DNA of 64,000 nt from JAPPHA01 sp963662705 (GTDB taxonomy: Bacteria; Pseudomonadota; Alphaproteobacteria; Rhodobacterales; Rhodobacteraceae), in contig OY759767.1 in the NCBI GenBank assembly GCA_963662705.2, positions 3,906,001 to 3,970,000 of the forward strand, read 5' to 3'. A program made the translations under genes and the position numbers. The notes beneath the pieces were generated by a model. That model did not search any database, had not been told where the DNA came from, and saw nothing but the letters and a program-made list of their open reading frames with translations. Each line of letters begins with the position of its first letter. Position 1 is the first letter of the stretch. Positions 43,310 through 51,775 of the stretch are shown here, piece by piece.

Positions 43310-43605
43310 GGTTCGTCTGGTAACGGGAAAGGCTGGCTTCCCGTCACGCGAATACTACACGATCTGCCTGAATTGTCAAGGAATCATCCAAGGTCACGAT
43401 CAGGCGTTCCCGATCCCTGCAACAGGTGAAATCGGTCGGAATCTGGTGGTGAAACCGCACCGTCAACCCATCCAAATAAGCCCCTTTTTTTTCACCCGAA
43501 AACTCACTTTCCTCTGTCCGGTCGTCAAATCAGGTCGCACGAGGCAAAGACAGGAGCGATCTTCCCCAACTTGAGTAACACGCTCAACAGTACTTGCGAC
43601 AGATT
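43310..43605. other. Probable left-end region of the TnpB element
   Basis: This stretch of 296 bases contains a T8 run at about 43486-43493 and no supported gene. The left boundary of the TnpB element should lie here, but I cannot place it or its target-adjacent motif with confidence. Confidence 0.35.
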
Positions 43606-44757
43606 CTACACCGTTCTGCCCACTTCAGGCTGGTTGGGGAAATAGTCCTCCAATCCGCCTTCCCGGTATACGTCCGCCGTACAGCAGTGCAAACCTCCCC
43701 CGAACGCGTATGCGTCACGAAGATCAACTTCAACAACTTCCATTCCGAGACGGTCGAGTTGCTCCGCCTGATGGACCTCCGATTTCTCCACGCAAACGGT
43801 CTTGGGATCAAGCACGAGGACATTCATCGACAGCCATGTCGACGAATAGCACAGCGGCGGCGGCGAATTGTGGGCAGGGCGGGCAGCATCGACGATTTCC
43901 CAGTCGTTCCGCGTGAACAGTGCTCTCTGATCGTCCGGTAGACGGCGTTCGGGATTGTTCAGGATGAGGCCCGGCCTGATGGGCGTGAAGGTCGCATCGA
44001 TATGAATCGGGTACGGGTCTCCCGGGAAATTTGCTGCATGGACCCTGTGTTCCGGAAAATGGCGCCGAATCCATTCGATTCCCTTAAGGTTGGTGGTGAA
44101 CCCGTGCTGTACAACCAGGTCCTTTCCGAATCGCAGGACATCCGCCGCGTCGAACAGCGGTTCCTCCTCCGTCGTCACGAAGAATTTTTCAGCGGTCCAC
44201 TCCAGCCTGGTTTCGATGCTGATGTTTCCGGAAAGGTAATCGGGGCGATAGTCGCCGTCGGTCAGCCTCGGTTTCGGCGCAGCCTCGTGTCGAAAGTTCG
44301 GGTCCTCCTCCCAGTACCTCTTCAAAAGTGGACGGTAGCACAGGTATTCGAACCAGCGGCAACGATAGGACATTGTCGCTTCCAGGATTTCATTCCCGAC
44401 CGTCAGCAGGACATCGCGGGGCGGCATGCATCCGAATCCGCTGCCGGTTTCGAAATCCGGCGTGATGACAGGTTGGGAAAAGTCTATCGGTGTCGGGCGG
44501 TCAACCCTGATGCCGCGACCGCGCAGCATTTCGGCAAATGCGTCAAGCAACTCGTTGCCCCGATCGATCATGTCCCGGGGTCGTTTCCCCCATTGCCCCC
44601 TCATGTCGGAATCCTCGGGGACCTTTGCTTCGAGGGCCGGCTCCGGCGGCGGAATGTGACAGTCCGTCGCATATCCGACGATGACGTGCTTGAGCGGGTC
44701 CCATTCGTTCCAACTGTTGACCCGCGTCCTGTCCGGTGACCAGTTCACGATCTTCAT
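43606..44757 (-). CDS. Glycine amidinotransferase-family enzyme
   Basis: A 383-residue amidinotransferase. The catalytic cysteine is Cys358 in FGGGLHCCTADVYREG, the histidine is in PIHIDATF (His252) and the aspartate in EPLFDAADVLRFGKD (Asp203), matching the Cys-His-Asp triad of arginine:glycine and arginine:inosamine amidinotransferases. It would transfer an amidino group from arginine to an amine, releasing ornithine and a guanidino compound. The ATG at 44757 was preferred over an upstream TTG. It is a single gene, 4.6 kb from the polyamine-type importer and flavin oxidase, so a link to guanidino metabolism is possible. Confidence 0.88.
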   Translation of the reverse strand: MKIVNWSPDRTRVNSWNEWDPLKHVIVGYATDCHIPPPEPALEAKVPEDSDMRGQWGKRPRDMIDRGNELLDAFAEMLRGRGIRVDRPTPIDFSQPVITPDFETGSGFGCMPPRDVLLTVGNEILEATMSYRCRWFEYLCYRPLLKRYWEEDPNFRHEAAPKPRLTDGDYRPDYLSGNISIETRLEWTAEKFFVTTEEEPLFDAADVLRFGKDLVVQHGFTTNLKGIEWIRRHFPEHRVHAANFPGDPYPIHIDATFTPIRPGLILNNPERRLPDDQRALFTRNDWEIVDAARPAHNSPPPLCYSSTWLSMNVLVLDPKTVCVEKSEVHQAEQLDRLGMEVVEVDLRDAYAFGGGLHCCTADVYREGGLEDYFPNQPEVGRTV

Positions 44758-45005
44758 CCTGTACAAGCGGCTTGCAAGGCCGCGGCCGTTCCCGACGATC
44801 GATCCGGCGGCGGTCGGCGAGCTTCGTTACCACATCGCGAATCGCGATTTCACCGAATCCGATCGTGACTCATTTGGCGACCGCTCCGGCAACAGTCAAC
44901 GGCATCGGGCTTCACACGTGACTGCAATCGGTGGAACGACCAAATCGGTCAGCAGGAGAAGGGTACGGGATCCGGATTACACATGCGCATATCCCGATCT
45001 CACCG

Positions 45006-45896
45006 TCATGGGGGTTTCGGTTTCAGCACAACAGCTCGAGCGTACGCACGCTTTCGCGGCACGTCCAGGCATCGTGCAGAGAGCACGGACGCGTCCCTCG
45101 GCGAAAGCTTGTCAAGAACCATGAGAAGAAACCGGTCGATTTCCGCATCCGATGTCACCCGGTCATCGCCCGGGGGGCCGACGACGATGACCACTTCGCC
45201 GCGAATGGAACGGGGTTCGCCGGACAGTCTGCCCGTGACCTGGTCAACGAGTTCGCGCAAACTGCCGGTCAACACCTCCTCGTGGACCTTGGTCAATTCC
45301 CGGCAAATCGATGCCGGGCGGTTCCCGCCGAACTCCGCGGCGAGGTCAGCCAGTGCAGCACCCAGACGCGCCGGGGATTCGAACAGGACTACGGTCGCCT
45401 GGATATCGGAGATTTTCCGGAGAAACGCCCTGCGGGCAGCGGGGCGGGCAGGCATGAATCCGGCGAACAGGAACCTGTCTGTCGGTTGGCCCGATACCGC
45501 CAGCGCTGCAAGAACCGCGGAAGGTCCGGGCGCGTGGAACACGTTTAGACCGGCCTGGCGGAATTCCTGAACCAGCCGGAAACCGGGATCGGCAACTAGG
45601 GGCGTACCGGCATCGGACGTCAATGCGACTCGGGCTCCCCCGGACACGGCGGAAAGAAGACGCTTTCGTTGACTGGCGCTGCTTCGATCGTCGTAACGAA
45701 ACAGTTTCCGGCCCTTGAGGGGAATGCCGTGAATGGACAGCAATTGCCGGATCCTCCGTGTATCTTCGGCGGCGAGGATGTCCGCCTCGTTGAGGATATC
45801 CAGCGACCTCAGGGTGATGTCCCTGGCGGCGCCGATCGGCGTCGCAACGATGTACAGCCCGGGCTCGAGGTTCGACTGACCACAATCGGAGTTCAT
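45006..45896 (-). CDS. rsmI: 16S rRNA (cytidine-1402-2'-O)-methyltransferase
   Basis: A 296-residue RsmI, which methylates C1402 of 16S rRNA in the decoding centre. It has the tetrapyrrole-methylase fold: LYIVATPIGAARDITLRSL at the start, ILAAEDTRR, LTSDAGTPLVADPGF, and RGEVVIVVGP at the end of the core. The ATG at 45896 was chosen by homology; no clear ribosome-binding site is seen and an earlier start is open. In many genomes yraN follows it; not here. Confidence 0.95.
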   Translation of the reverse strand: MNSDCGQSNLEPGLYIVATPIGAARDITLRSLDILNEADILAAEDTRRIRQLLSIHGIPLKGRKLFRYDDRSSASQRKRLLSAVSGGARVALTSDAGTPLVADPGFRLVQEFRQAGLNVFHAPGPSAVLAALAVSGQPTDRFLFAGFMPARPAARRAFLRKISDIQATVVLFESPARLGAALADLAAEFGGNRPASICRELTKVHEEVLTGSLRELVDQVTGRLSGEPRSIRGEVVIVVGPPGDDRVTSDAEIDRFLLMVLDKLSPRDASVLSARCLDVPRKRAYARAVVLKPKPP

Positions 45897-46435
45897 CGGA
45901 ACATGGTCAGGCCGGGCTGCCCAGGCCGCCGGCAAGGAGGAATCCCCGAAATCGCGATTCGCAGCGCACCATTGGGAAAGCCGTCAAATCGCCGGCTTCG
46001 CCCGCATGTTTGCCAGGCCTTTGTTCGTTGGCACGAACTGTCGAGTTCGCCGGAACCATTCTTCCAACTCCGATCAGCAAGACGAGTGCAGCGTGAAACA
46101 AGCGGACTCGACTTGTCGAGCCAGCCAAGTCCCACATCTGGTCGACTCCTCGCTTCCCGGTTTCAGGGGGAGCACGAAATTCAGGGTAATGTCTCGCATC
46201 CCGGCGGCTCGATTGCCAGCAAATTCAGACCAACCCTTCACCTGTGCAACGTCGGCCCTGTCCCGATACGACACGGACTGACATTCAACCCTGCCAGCGC
46301 CGCCGGCCGTAGGCTAACCGTCAACATTTACTTCCATTTTTCCAAAAATTATATTGTTTTCAGGCGTCGGGAATCCGGGGATCATGGCCGAAATTCGCAG
46401 TGTCACAGTAGTCCGGTTTCAGGAGGGAAATTAAA
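45897..46435. other. Divergent intergenic region between rsmI and the AGCS symporter
   Basis: This stretch of 539 bases has no supported gene. Its right part becomes A/T-rich and holds the symporter promoter, listed separately. Confidence 0.5.
46327..46355 (+). promoter_or_regulatory. Sigma-70-type promoter of the AGCS symporter gene
   Basis: TTTACT (46327-46332) and TATATT (46350-46355) are separated by exactly 17 bases in a locally A/T-rich stretch. Transcription would begin near 46362, giving a leader of about 74 bases with AGGAGGG at 46421-46427 before the ATG at 46436. Confidence 0.65.
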
Positions 46436-47836
46436 ATGGACCAGTTAAATTCATTCATCAATTCGGTGAACGCATTCGCCTGGGGTCCGCCCATGCTGGG
46501 CATTCTCGGTGTCACCGGCGTCTTGTTGACCCTCGGTCTCGTCTTCATGCCATGGCGGAAGGTCGGTTACGGGTTTCGCCTGCTTTTCGACAAGGATGCT
46601 GTCGCCGGCGAGGGCGAGGTCAAGCCGTTCAACGCCCTGATGACGGCATTGTCGGCAACCGTGGGGACCGGAAACATCGCTGGCGTTGCGACCGCGATCG
46701 CCCTGGGTGGTCCAGGCGCCATTTTCTACATGTGGCTGATCGCTCTTTTCGGAATGGCAACAAAATACGCCGAAGCGGTTTGTGCGGTGACGTATCGTGA
46801 AGTCGACGCGTCCGGCAAGTACGTCGGCGGTCCGATGTACTACCTGCGGAATGGCGTCGGGGAATTCGCTCCCGAACTCGGAAAATGGCTTGGGCTGCTC
46901 TTTGCGATCTTTGGGGCCATCGCCTCCTTCGGGATCGGAAACGCGGTTCAGGTCAATTCGATGGCCGCCGCCCTCGGCAGCAGCTTCGGATTGCCGAACT
47001 GGATTACGGGAGTCGTAGTCGCGGCACTGGTGGCTGTCGTGATTATCGGCGGAATCCGCAGGATCGGTGAAGTTGCCGGCAAGCTCGTCCCGGCAATGAT
47101 CGTGCTCTACCTTGGCGCGGCTCTCCTGATCATCATCATCAACATCGCCGAAGTCCCATCGGCGATCGGGATGATTTTCACCTACGCGTTTACGCCAGCC
47201 GCCGCGACCGGCGGGTTTGCCGGTGCGGCCGTTGCAGCCGCCATACGATTCGGCGTCGCACGAGGTGTCTTTTCCAACGAATCGGGACTGGGGTCCGCTG
47301 CGATCGCACACGCGGCGGCACAAACCAACAGCCCCGTTCGGCAAGGCATCATCGCCATGCTTGGAACGTTCATCGATACGATCATCGTGTGCACGATGAC
47401 GGCGCTCGTCATCCTGACGTCCGGCGCCTGGACAATGACGGGAGCCGACGGCGGTGGCCTCACGGGCGCGGTCTTGACGTCCACGGGCTTCCAGGAATCC
47501 ATCGCGGGAGGCCAGTACATCGTCACCATCGCGTTGGCAGTCTTCGCCTTCACCACCATTCTTGGATGGTCGTACTATGGCGAAAGGTGCTGGCAATACC
47601 TGTTCACCGAGAAAAGCCTGTACATCTACCGCGGATTGTGGGTGCTCGCGGCCTTGTCATTCGCCAATGTCAAGGTCGACTTCGTGTGGAACCTGTCCGA
47701 CACGCTGAACGGGCTGATGGCCGTGCCCAACCTGATCGGGCTCCTGCTGCTTGCGCCGATGGTGTTCAAGGTCACGCGCCAGTACTTCGACGATTTGGGT
47801 CAGCCGTTATCCGCCACACCGATGGTAAAGGCGTAA
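46436..47836 (+). CDS. Sodium:alanine/glycine symporter (AGCS family)
   Basis: A 466-residue membrane transporter with about ten or more hydrophobic segments. The family signature near SATVGTGNIAGVATAI, then GPGAIFYMW and GVFSNESGLGSAAIAHAAA, identifies the alanine-or-glycine:cation symporters, which import small neutral amino acids with sodium. An AGGAGGG site precedes the ATG. It is a single-gene unit with its own promoter and a strong terminator. It may import alanine, glycine or glutamine; sequence does not decide. Confidence 0.93.
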   Translation: MDQLNSFINSVNAFAWGPPMLGILGVTGVLLTLGLVFMPWRKVGYGFRLLFDKDAVAGEGEVKPFNALMTALSATVGTGNIAGVATAIALGGPGAIFYMWLIALFGMATKYAEAVCAVTYREVDASGKYVGGPMYYLRNGVGEFAPELGKWLGLLFAIFGAIASFGIGNAVQVNSMAAALGSSFGLPNWITGVVVAALVAVVIIGGIRRIGEVAGKLVPAMIVLYLGAALLIIIINIAEVPSAIGMIFTYAFTPAAATGGFAGAAVAAAIRFGVARGVFSNESGLGSAAIAHAAAQTNSPVRQGIIAMLGTFIDTIIVCTMTALVILTSGAWTMTGADGGGLTGAVLTSTGFQESIAGGQYIVTIALAVFAFTTILGWSYYGERCWQYLFTEKSLYIYRGLWVLAALSFANVKVDFVWNLSDTLNGLMAVPNLIGLLLLAPMVFKVTRQYFDDLGQPLSATPMVKA

Positions 47837-47889
47837 CGCGCTTTCCCAATGGCGTGACTCGACGGCACGATGTCGTCGGAAATCTCGAG

Positions 47890-47922
47890 GGGGCGGTCGA
47901 AAATTCGACCGCCCCTTTTTTT
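47890..47922 (+). terminator. Rho-independent terminator of the AGCS symporter gene
   Basis: GGGGCGGTCGAA (47890-47901) pairs perfectly with TTCGACCGCCCC (47904-47915) across a two-base gap; in practice the inner A-T pairs open into the loop. Seven T residues follow (47916-47922). It lies 54 bases after the stop codon. Confidence 0.92.
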
Positions 47923-47992
47923 GCAATTCGATTCAGGTCCCGATGTTCTCGGCATGACTTTCTGCCACCCTGCATGCCATATGCGACATTGA

Positions 47993-48271
47993 AACCTCCT
48001 CAAGGTGGCGCTCCTGCCTTGTTTCTGCCTGGACGATCCGGCAATGGGCGAAGCGGCAAGAGTGCTGGCAAGGGGACGTTCGGCGGTCATGCGCGCCGAT
48101 CACGGTCCGGTCGAGGCTGGAAAGGACATGGGGGGCGCGTGCCACGCGGTGGAAGAACCGGGATTGGCCGCGAAACTGGCACTTCTTCTCGGCGGGATGC
48201 CTGCACAGGGCCAGTTCCCGGACCAGATCCTGGCGGTTGTGACGAAATCTGACTTGGACCGGAACGCATGA
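47993..48271 (+). pseudogene. C-terminal remnant of a class II aldolase (OtnC-like)
   Basis: About 92 codons are open from a stop at 47990. DPAMGEAARVLARG, then RADHGPVEAGKD and EEPGLAAKLALLLGG, match the C-terminal half of 3-oxo-tetronate 4-phosphate decarboxylase (OtnC), including the His of HGP that helps bind metal. The first half, with the catalytic Glu and two more His ligands, is absent; the preceding terminator leaves no room for it. The stop overlaps the otnI start (ATGA), as in intact otnC-otnI operons. A GTG at 48005 could still make a short product. Confidence 0.65.
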
Positions 48272-49020
48272 AATTCTCCGCCAACTTGGGGTTCCTCTGG
48301 ACCGACCGTAGCCTTCCTGAAGCCATCCACGCCGCCGCCGCCGCCGGATTCTCCGCGGTTGAATGCCATTGGCCGTATGATACGCCGTGCTCGGAGGTCA
48401 AGGCCGCGCTCAGGGCCACTTCGCTTCCCTTGCTCGGGCTCAATACCCTGCGCGGCGATCCCGCAGCGGGCGAGCACGGACTTGCCGCGTTACCGGGCCG
48501 TGTCGGGGAGGCCAGGGCCAATATTGACAAGGCATTGAACTATGCTGAGGCCGTCGGCGCCCGAGCCGTGCATGTCATGGCCGGACACGCATCCGGTCCA
48601 GAGGCGGAAAGGACCTTTGTCGAAAATCTGCGCTATGCCTGCGCACGCGCAGGCGACCGCACTGTCCTGATCGAGCCACTCAACCGCTTCGATGCACCGG
48701 GCTATTTCCTGCAGACAACAGACCAGGCCAGCTCGCTTATCGGGTTGATCGGCGAACAGAACCTTAAGCTGATGTTCGATTGCTATCACGTTGGCCGCAC
48801 CGAAGGCGATATCACGACGCGTTTGCGGGACCTCATGCCAATCATTGGACATATCCAGTTTGCCTCGGTCCCGGACCGCGGCCCGCCGGACCGTGGAGAA
48901 TTGAACTATCGCGTGATCTTCCGCTCGATCTCGGATCTGGGTTGGACCCGACCTCTTGGTGCCGAGTACAGGCCAGTCGGACAGACAGAGCAAAGTCTTG
49001 GATGGATGAGCGAATTCTAG
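48268..49020 (+). CDS. otnI: Hydroxypyruvate isomerase-family protein, probable 2-oxo-tetronate isomerase
   Basis: A 250-residue xylose-isomerase-like TIM barrel. It begins with KFSANLGFLWTDRSLPEAI and keeps LIEPLNRFDAPGYFL, with the catalytic Glu, and LKLMFDCYHVGRTEGD, with metal ligands. OtnI interconverts 2-oxo- and 3-oxo-tetronate 4-phosphate in acid-sugar catabolism; the family also includes hydroxypyruvate isomerases. Its overlap with a class II aldolase remnant supports the tetronate role. The kinase and dehydrogenase of that pathway are not seen, so the route here looks incomplete. The C-terminus, ending SLGWMSEF, is normal. Confidence 0.82.
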   Translation: MKFSANLGFLWTDRSLPEAIHAAAAAGFSAVECHWPYDTPCSEVKAALRATSLPLLGLNTLRGDPAAGEHGLAALPGRVGEARANIDKALNYAEAVGARAVHVMAGHASGPEAERTFVENLRYACARAGDRTVLIEPLNRFDAPGYFLQTTDQASSLIGLIGEQNLKLMFDCYHVGRTEGDITTRLRDLMPIIGHIQFASVPDRGPPDRGELNYRVIFRSISDLGWTRPLGAEYRPVGQTEQSLGWMSEF

Positions 49021-49354
49021 TTGCTTCGTTTTGCGCACATGCCCTGATGAAGGCCAGATCTGCGGCGAAGGAGTGCGGTGCGGCTTGCGGCATGCAGGAA
49101 CCGCAACCTGTGAGGCAAATGTCAAGAATTACGCATGAGTTCCGGTTGGCATCCCTACCCGCCACCTTTCCCGCCCGACCATGGCATTCCGCCGTATTTT
49201 CCGGGTTGCCTGCAACATGCGTTTTCCGGCTCATCGAATCCGTGTAAGGCACGATGGCGACTGCAGTCACCTGGACGGTGTTGCCGGATGCCGTTCGGAT
49301 TGCTCCGGGCCCGGCGAAAACGTTTCGGGCCTTCGCCAACTGGGAGATAGATCG
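49021..49354. other. Intergenic region between otnI and the dioxygenase gene
   Basis: This stretch of 334 bases has no supported gene and no T-tract terminator. GGGAGA at 49342-49347 is the ribosome-binding site of the following gene. Confidence 0.4.
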
Positions 49355-50212
49355 GTGACCGGAATCTCAGTAATCAGGCTGACCCCATCGATCGGAGCGG
49401 AAATCGCCGGCATTGATCTCGCCGATCCACCCGACGACGAAACCTGTGACACTCTCTATCGGCTTCTGATGGAACACCAGGTCATATTTCTCAGGGGACA
49501 ATCCATGAGTCCGGCAGCACACATGGCGCTCGCAGAAAACTTCGGGGCGCCTGAACCGCCACACCCGGTCTATCCCCACGTCGAAGGCTATCCGTCAATC
49601 ATGCGACTCGACTTTGGCGGAGATGCAGTTCCCGATACCGACGTGTGGCACACGGACGTGACGTATCAGGGCTCGCCGCCATTTGCGTCGGTTCTTCATG
49701 GCCATACGATTCCGCCGGTCGGCGGCGATACCCTGTGGCTTTCGATGACGGCGGCCTACGAAGGGCTCTCCCCCGGTCTCAAATCCGACCTTTCCTCCGT
49801 CCGATGCGTTCACGACATGGGGGATTTTCGGAACAATTTCACCAGGGGCGAACCTGACGGACAGGCATCGGCGCTCGCGGATGCACACTCCCGAATGGGA
49901 AGCGCCATCCATCCGCTTGTTCAGACACACCCGGCGACCGGCCGAAAATACCTGTTCTGCAACCCAGGCTTCACGGTCCACGTCGAGGGAATGACGGCTT
50001 CCGACTCGTGGAGTTTCCTCGGTTTCCTGTTCGATCTCATCATTCGGCCAGAATACCAGGTCCGTTTTCGATGGACGCGCGGCGACGTGGCAATCTGGGA
50101 CAACAGATGTACCATGCATTACGCCCTCGGAGATTATGCACCGCAAAGAAGGATCATGCACCGGATCACGGTCACCGAAGATCGAAGACTCGAGACTTTT
50201 CCTGCGAGATAG
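49355..50212 (+). CDS. TauD/TfdA-family iron/2-oxoglutarate dioxygenase
   Basis: A 285-residue dioxygenase. The metal-binding HxD is in VWHTDVTY, the distal His in NRCTMHYALGDY, and the 2-oxoglutarate-binding Arg in RRIMHRITV. Family members hydroxylate taurine, alkylsulfates, 2,4-D and similar compounds. The GTG at 49355 was chosen because GGGAGA precedes it and homology starts with ISVIRLTPSIGAEIAGIDL. No sulfonate transporter lies beside it, so the substrate is open. Confidence 0.9.
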   Translation: MTGISVIRLTPSIGAEIAGIDLADPPDDETCDTLYRLLMEHQVIFLRGQSMSPAAHMALAENFGAPEPPHPVYPHVEGYPSIMRLDFGGDAVPDTDVWHTDVTYQGSPPFASVLHGHTIPPVGGDTLWLSMTAAYEGLSPGLKSDLSSVRCVHDMGDFRNNFTRGEPDGQASALADAHSRMGSAIHPLVQTHPATGRKYLFCNPGFTVHVEGMTASDSWSFLGFLFDLIIRPEYQVRFRWTRGDVAIWDNRCTMHYALGDYAPQRRIMHRITVTEDRRLETFPAR

Positions 50213-50398
50213 CCGCTACACCGGAACTCCGGTTCATGCCGATTTCAATGTTGCGCCGCGGCATCGCACCGAGGGGACGGCCTTGGCCCCGGACGGGAAC
50301 CGGTTGACGGCTCAATGATCGCAAGTCGGGTCGGCAGGCCGGTGCACGTAATCCTTGATCGACGCCTTCTTGCGATGTCCCGTCCGGTCTTCAGTGAA

Positions 50399-51406
50399 TC
50401 AGCCGATCTCGTCCACCCTGACAACCCGGCCTTCGGCAACCGATTTCAACGCTGCCTCGGCGAGCACCAACGCTTTCCGTCCATCCTCGAAGTCTACCTG
50501 GACCTGCCGGTTGTTTTCGATTGAATCGACGAAGGCATCTATCTCGGCGTCAAACGCCTCGCGGTAGCGCTCGATGAAGAACTCCAGGTATGGTTCGGCC
50601 GCTTCGACATGGTTTGCCGAAAACTTGCGCACTTCGTTCGGCTTTCGATTCAGGCTCTGGACCATCCCGTCGGTACCCAGGAGTTCAACGCGCTGGTCGT
50701 AACCGTACGTCGACAAGCGCGACGTATTGATGTGGCATTGCTTTCCGCTGGCCGTGCGCATGATGACCATCGACGTGTCATAATCGTCAAGTTCGTCCAT
50801 CAGCGCGGGATCGATCAACCTCCCTCCTATGGCAAAAACCTCAACCGGTTCTTCGCCCAACATGAAACGTGCTAGGTCGAAATCGTGGATCACCATGTCG
50901 CGAAACAGGCCTCCCGATTCCGCGCAGTAGGACCTGGTCGGCATGCCAGGATCGCGCGACGTAATGATGACCTGTTGGAGATCGCCGATTTCACCTGCGG
51001 CCGCAGCATCGTGGGCGGCCCGATGGCTTGGATCGAAACGGCGGTTGAAACCGATCTGAATCGGCACACCCTTGCCCACGACCCTTTCGGCGCAGGCATT
51101 CACGCGCGCGAGCGAAAGGTCTATCGGCTTTTCGCACAACGCTGGCTTGCCGGCAGCGACGGCGGCTTCAATGTAGTCCGCGTGGGTCGGCGTCACTGTC
51201 GCGATCAGCACCGCGTCCACATCGTCTGAAGAAAATACGGATTCGGGATTCTCCGCGGCGGAAATTCCGTGCGTTTCCGCAACGTCTGCCGCTGACGGTG
51301 CGTGGATATCATATACGGTCGCGAGGCGCGCGCGCGGGTGAGCCGCAATGTTGGAGGCGTGCATCCGTCCGATCCGGCCGCAGCCGAGAACCGCAATTCT
51401 GAGCAT
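50399..51406 (-). CDS. Gfo/Idh/MocA-family oxidoreductase, inositol 2-dehydrogenase-like
   Basis: A 335-residue NAD(P)-dependent oxidoreductase. The Rossmann motif is VLGCGRIGRMHASN near the start, the family motif is ALCEKPIDLSLA, with the catalytic Lys, and IHDFDLARFM supplies the Asp-x-x-x His-type site. The closest familiar members are myo-inositol 2-dehydrogenases (IolG/IdhA). AGGGAG precedes the ATG at 51406; another ATG six bases upstream is possible. No other iol genes are seen. Confidence 0.87.
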   Translation of the reverse strand: MLRIAVLGCGRIGRMHASNIAAHPRARLATVYDIHAPSAADVAETHGISAAENPESVFSSDDVDAVLIATVTPTHADYIEAAVAAGKPALCEKPIDLSLARVNACAERVVGKGVPIQIGFNRRFDPSHRAAHDAAAAGEIGDLQQVIITSRDPGMPTRSYCAESGGLFRDMVIHDFDLARFMLGEEPVEVFAIGGRLIDPALMDELDDYDTSMVIMRTASGKQCHINTSRLSTYGYDQRVELLGTDGMVQSLNRKPNEVRKFSANHVEAAEPYLEFFIERYREAFDAEIDAFVDSIENNRQVQVDFEDGRKALVLAEAALKSVAEGRVVRVDEIG

Positions 51407-51775
51407 GTTCATTCTCCCTGTTTCGCCCGCAAGCTTCATTGCAATTTGATTGAACTGTCAATCACCACTCTGCGGTGGCGCGAAAAACACGTGGTCCGGC
51501 CATCCGTTTTCGGAGAATATGCCTGTCATCAACGCACGTGCGCCGGAAAACAACCCGTTCACCCCGCGTCTGCCGGAAATCACCATCGATGGCGATATCA
51601 CGGACATCGTAGCCTGTTGGAAATACCTGTCCTGCAGGATTGGCTGCCGCGCGCCAACAGTGCACCGTTTTCGCAAGCCAAGAGCCCACAGGTCCGGCCT
51701 GGCCCGATAAAACCACTGTATGTACCGGCAGGCCGATGGTAGCTTCCCACCGTTCGGTGCAGGGGATCAGCGGCG
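51407..51775. other. Divergent intergenic region before the Asp-box protein gene
   Basis: This stretch of 369 bases should hold promoters for the dehydrogenase and the Asp-box gene. An open plus-strand frame at 51508-51710 (starting MPVINARAPENNPF) is protein-like at its start, but I do not recognise it and it has no clear ribosome-binding site. Confidence 0.35.

Noticed and set aside
51508..51710. Small plus-strand frame starting MPVINARAPENNPF
   Set aside because: The start looks protein-like, but the rest becomes arginine- and cysteine-rich, no family is recognised and the ribosome-binding site is poor. It may be a decayed gene but cannot be supported.
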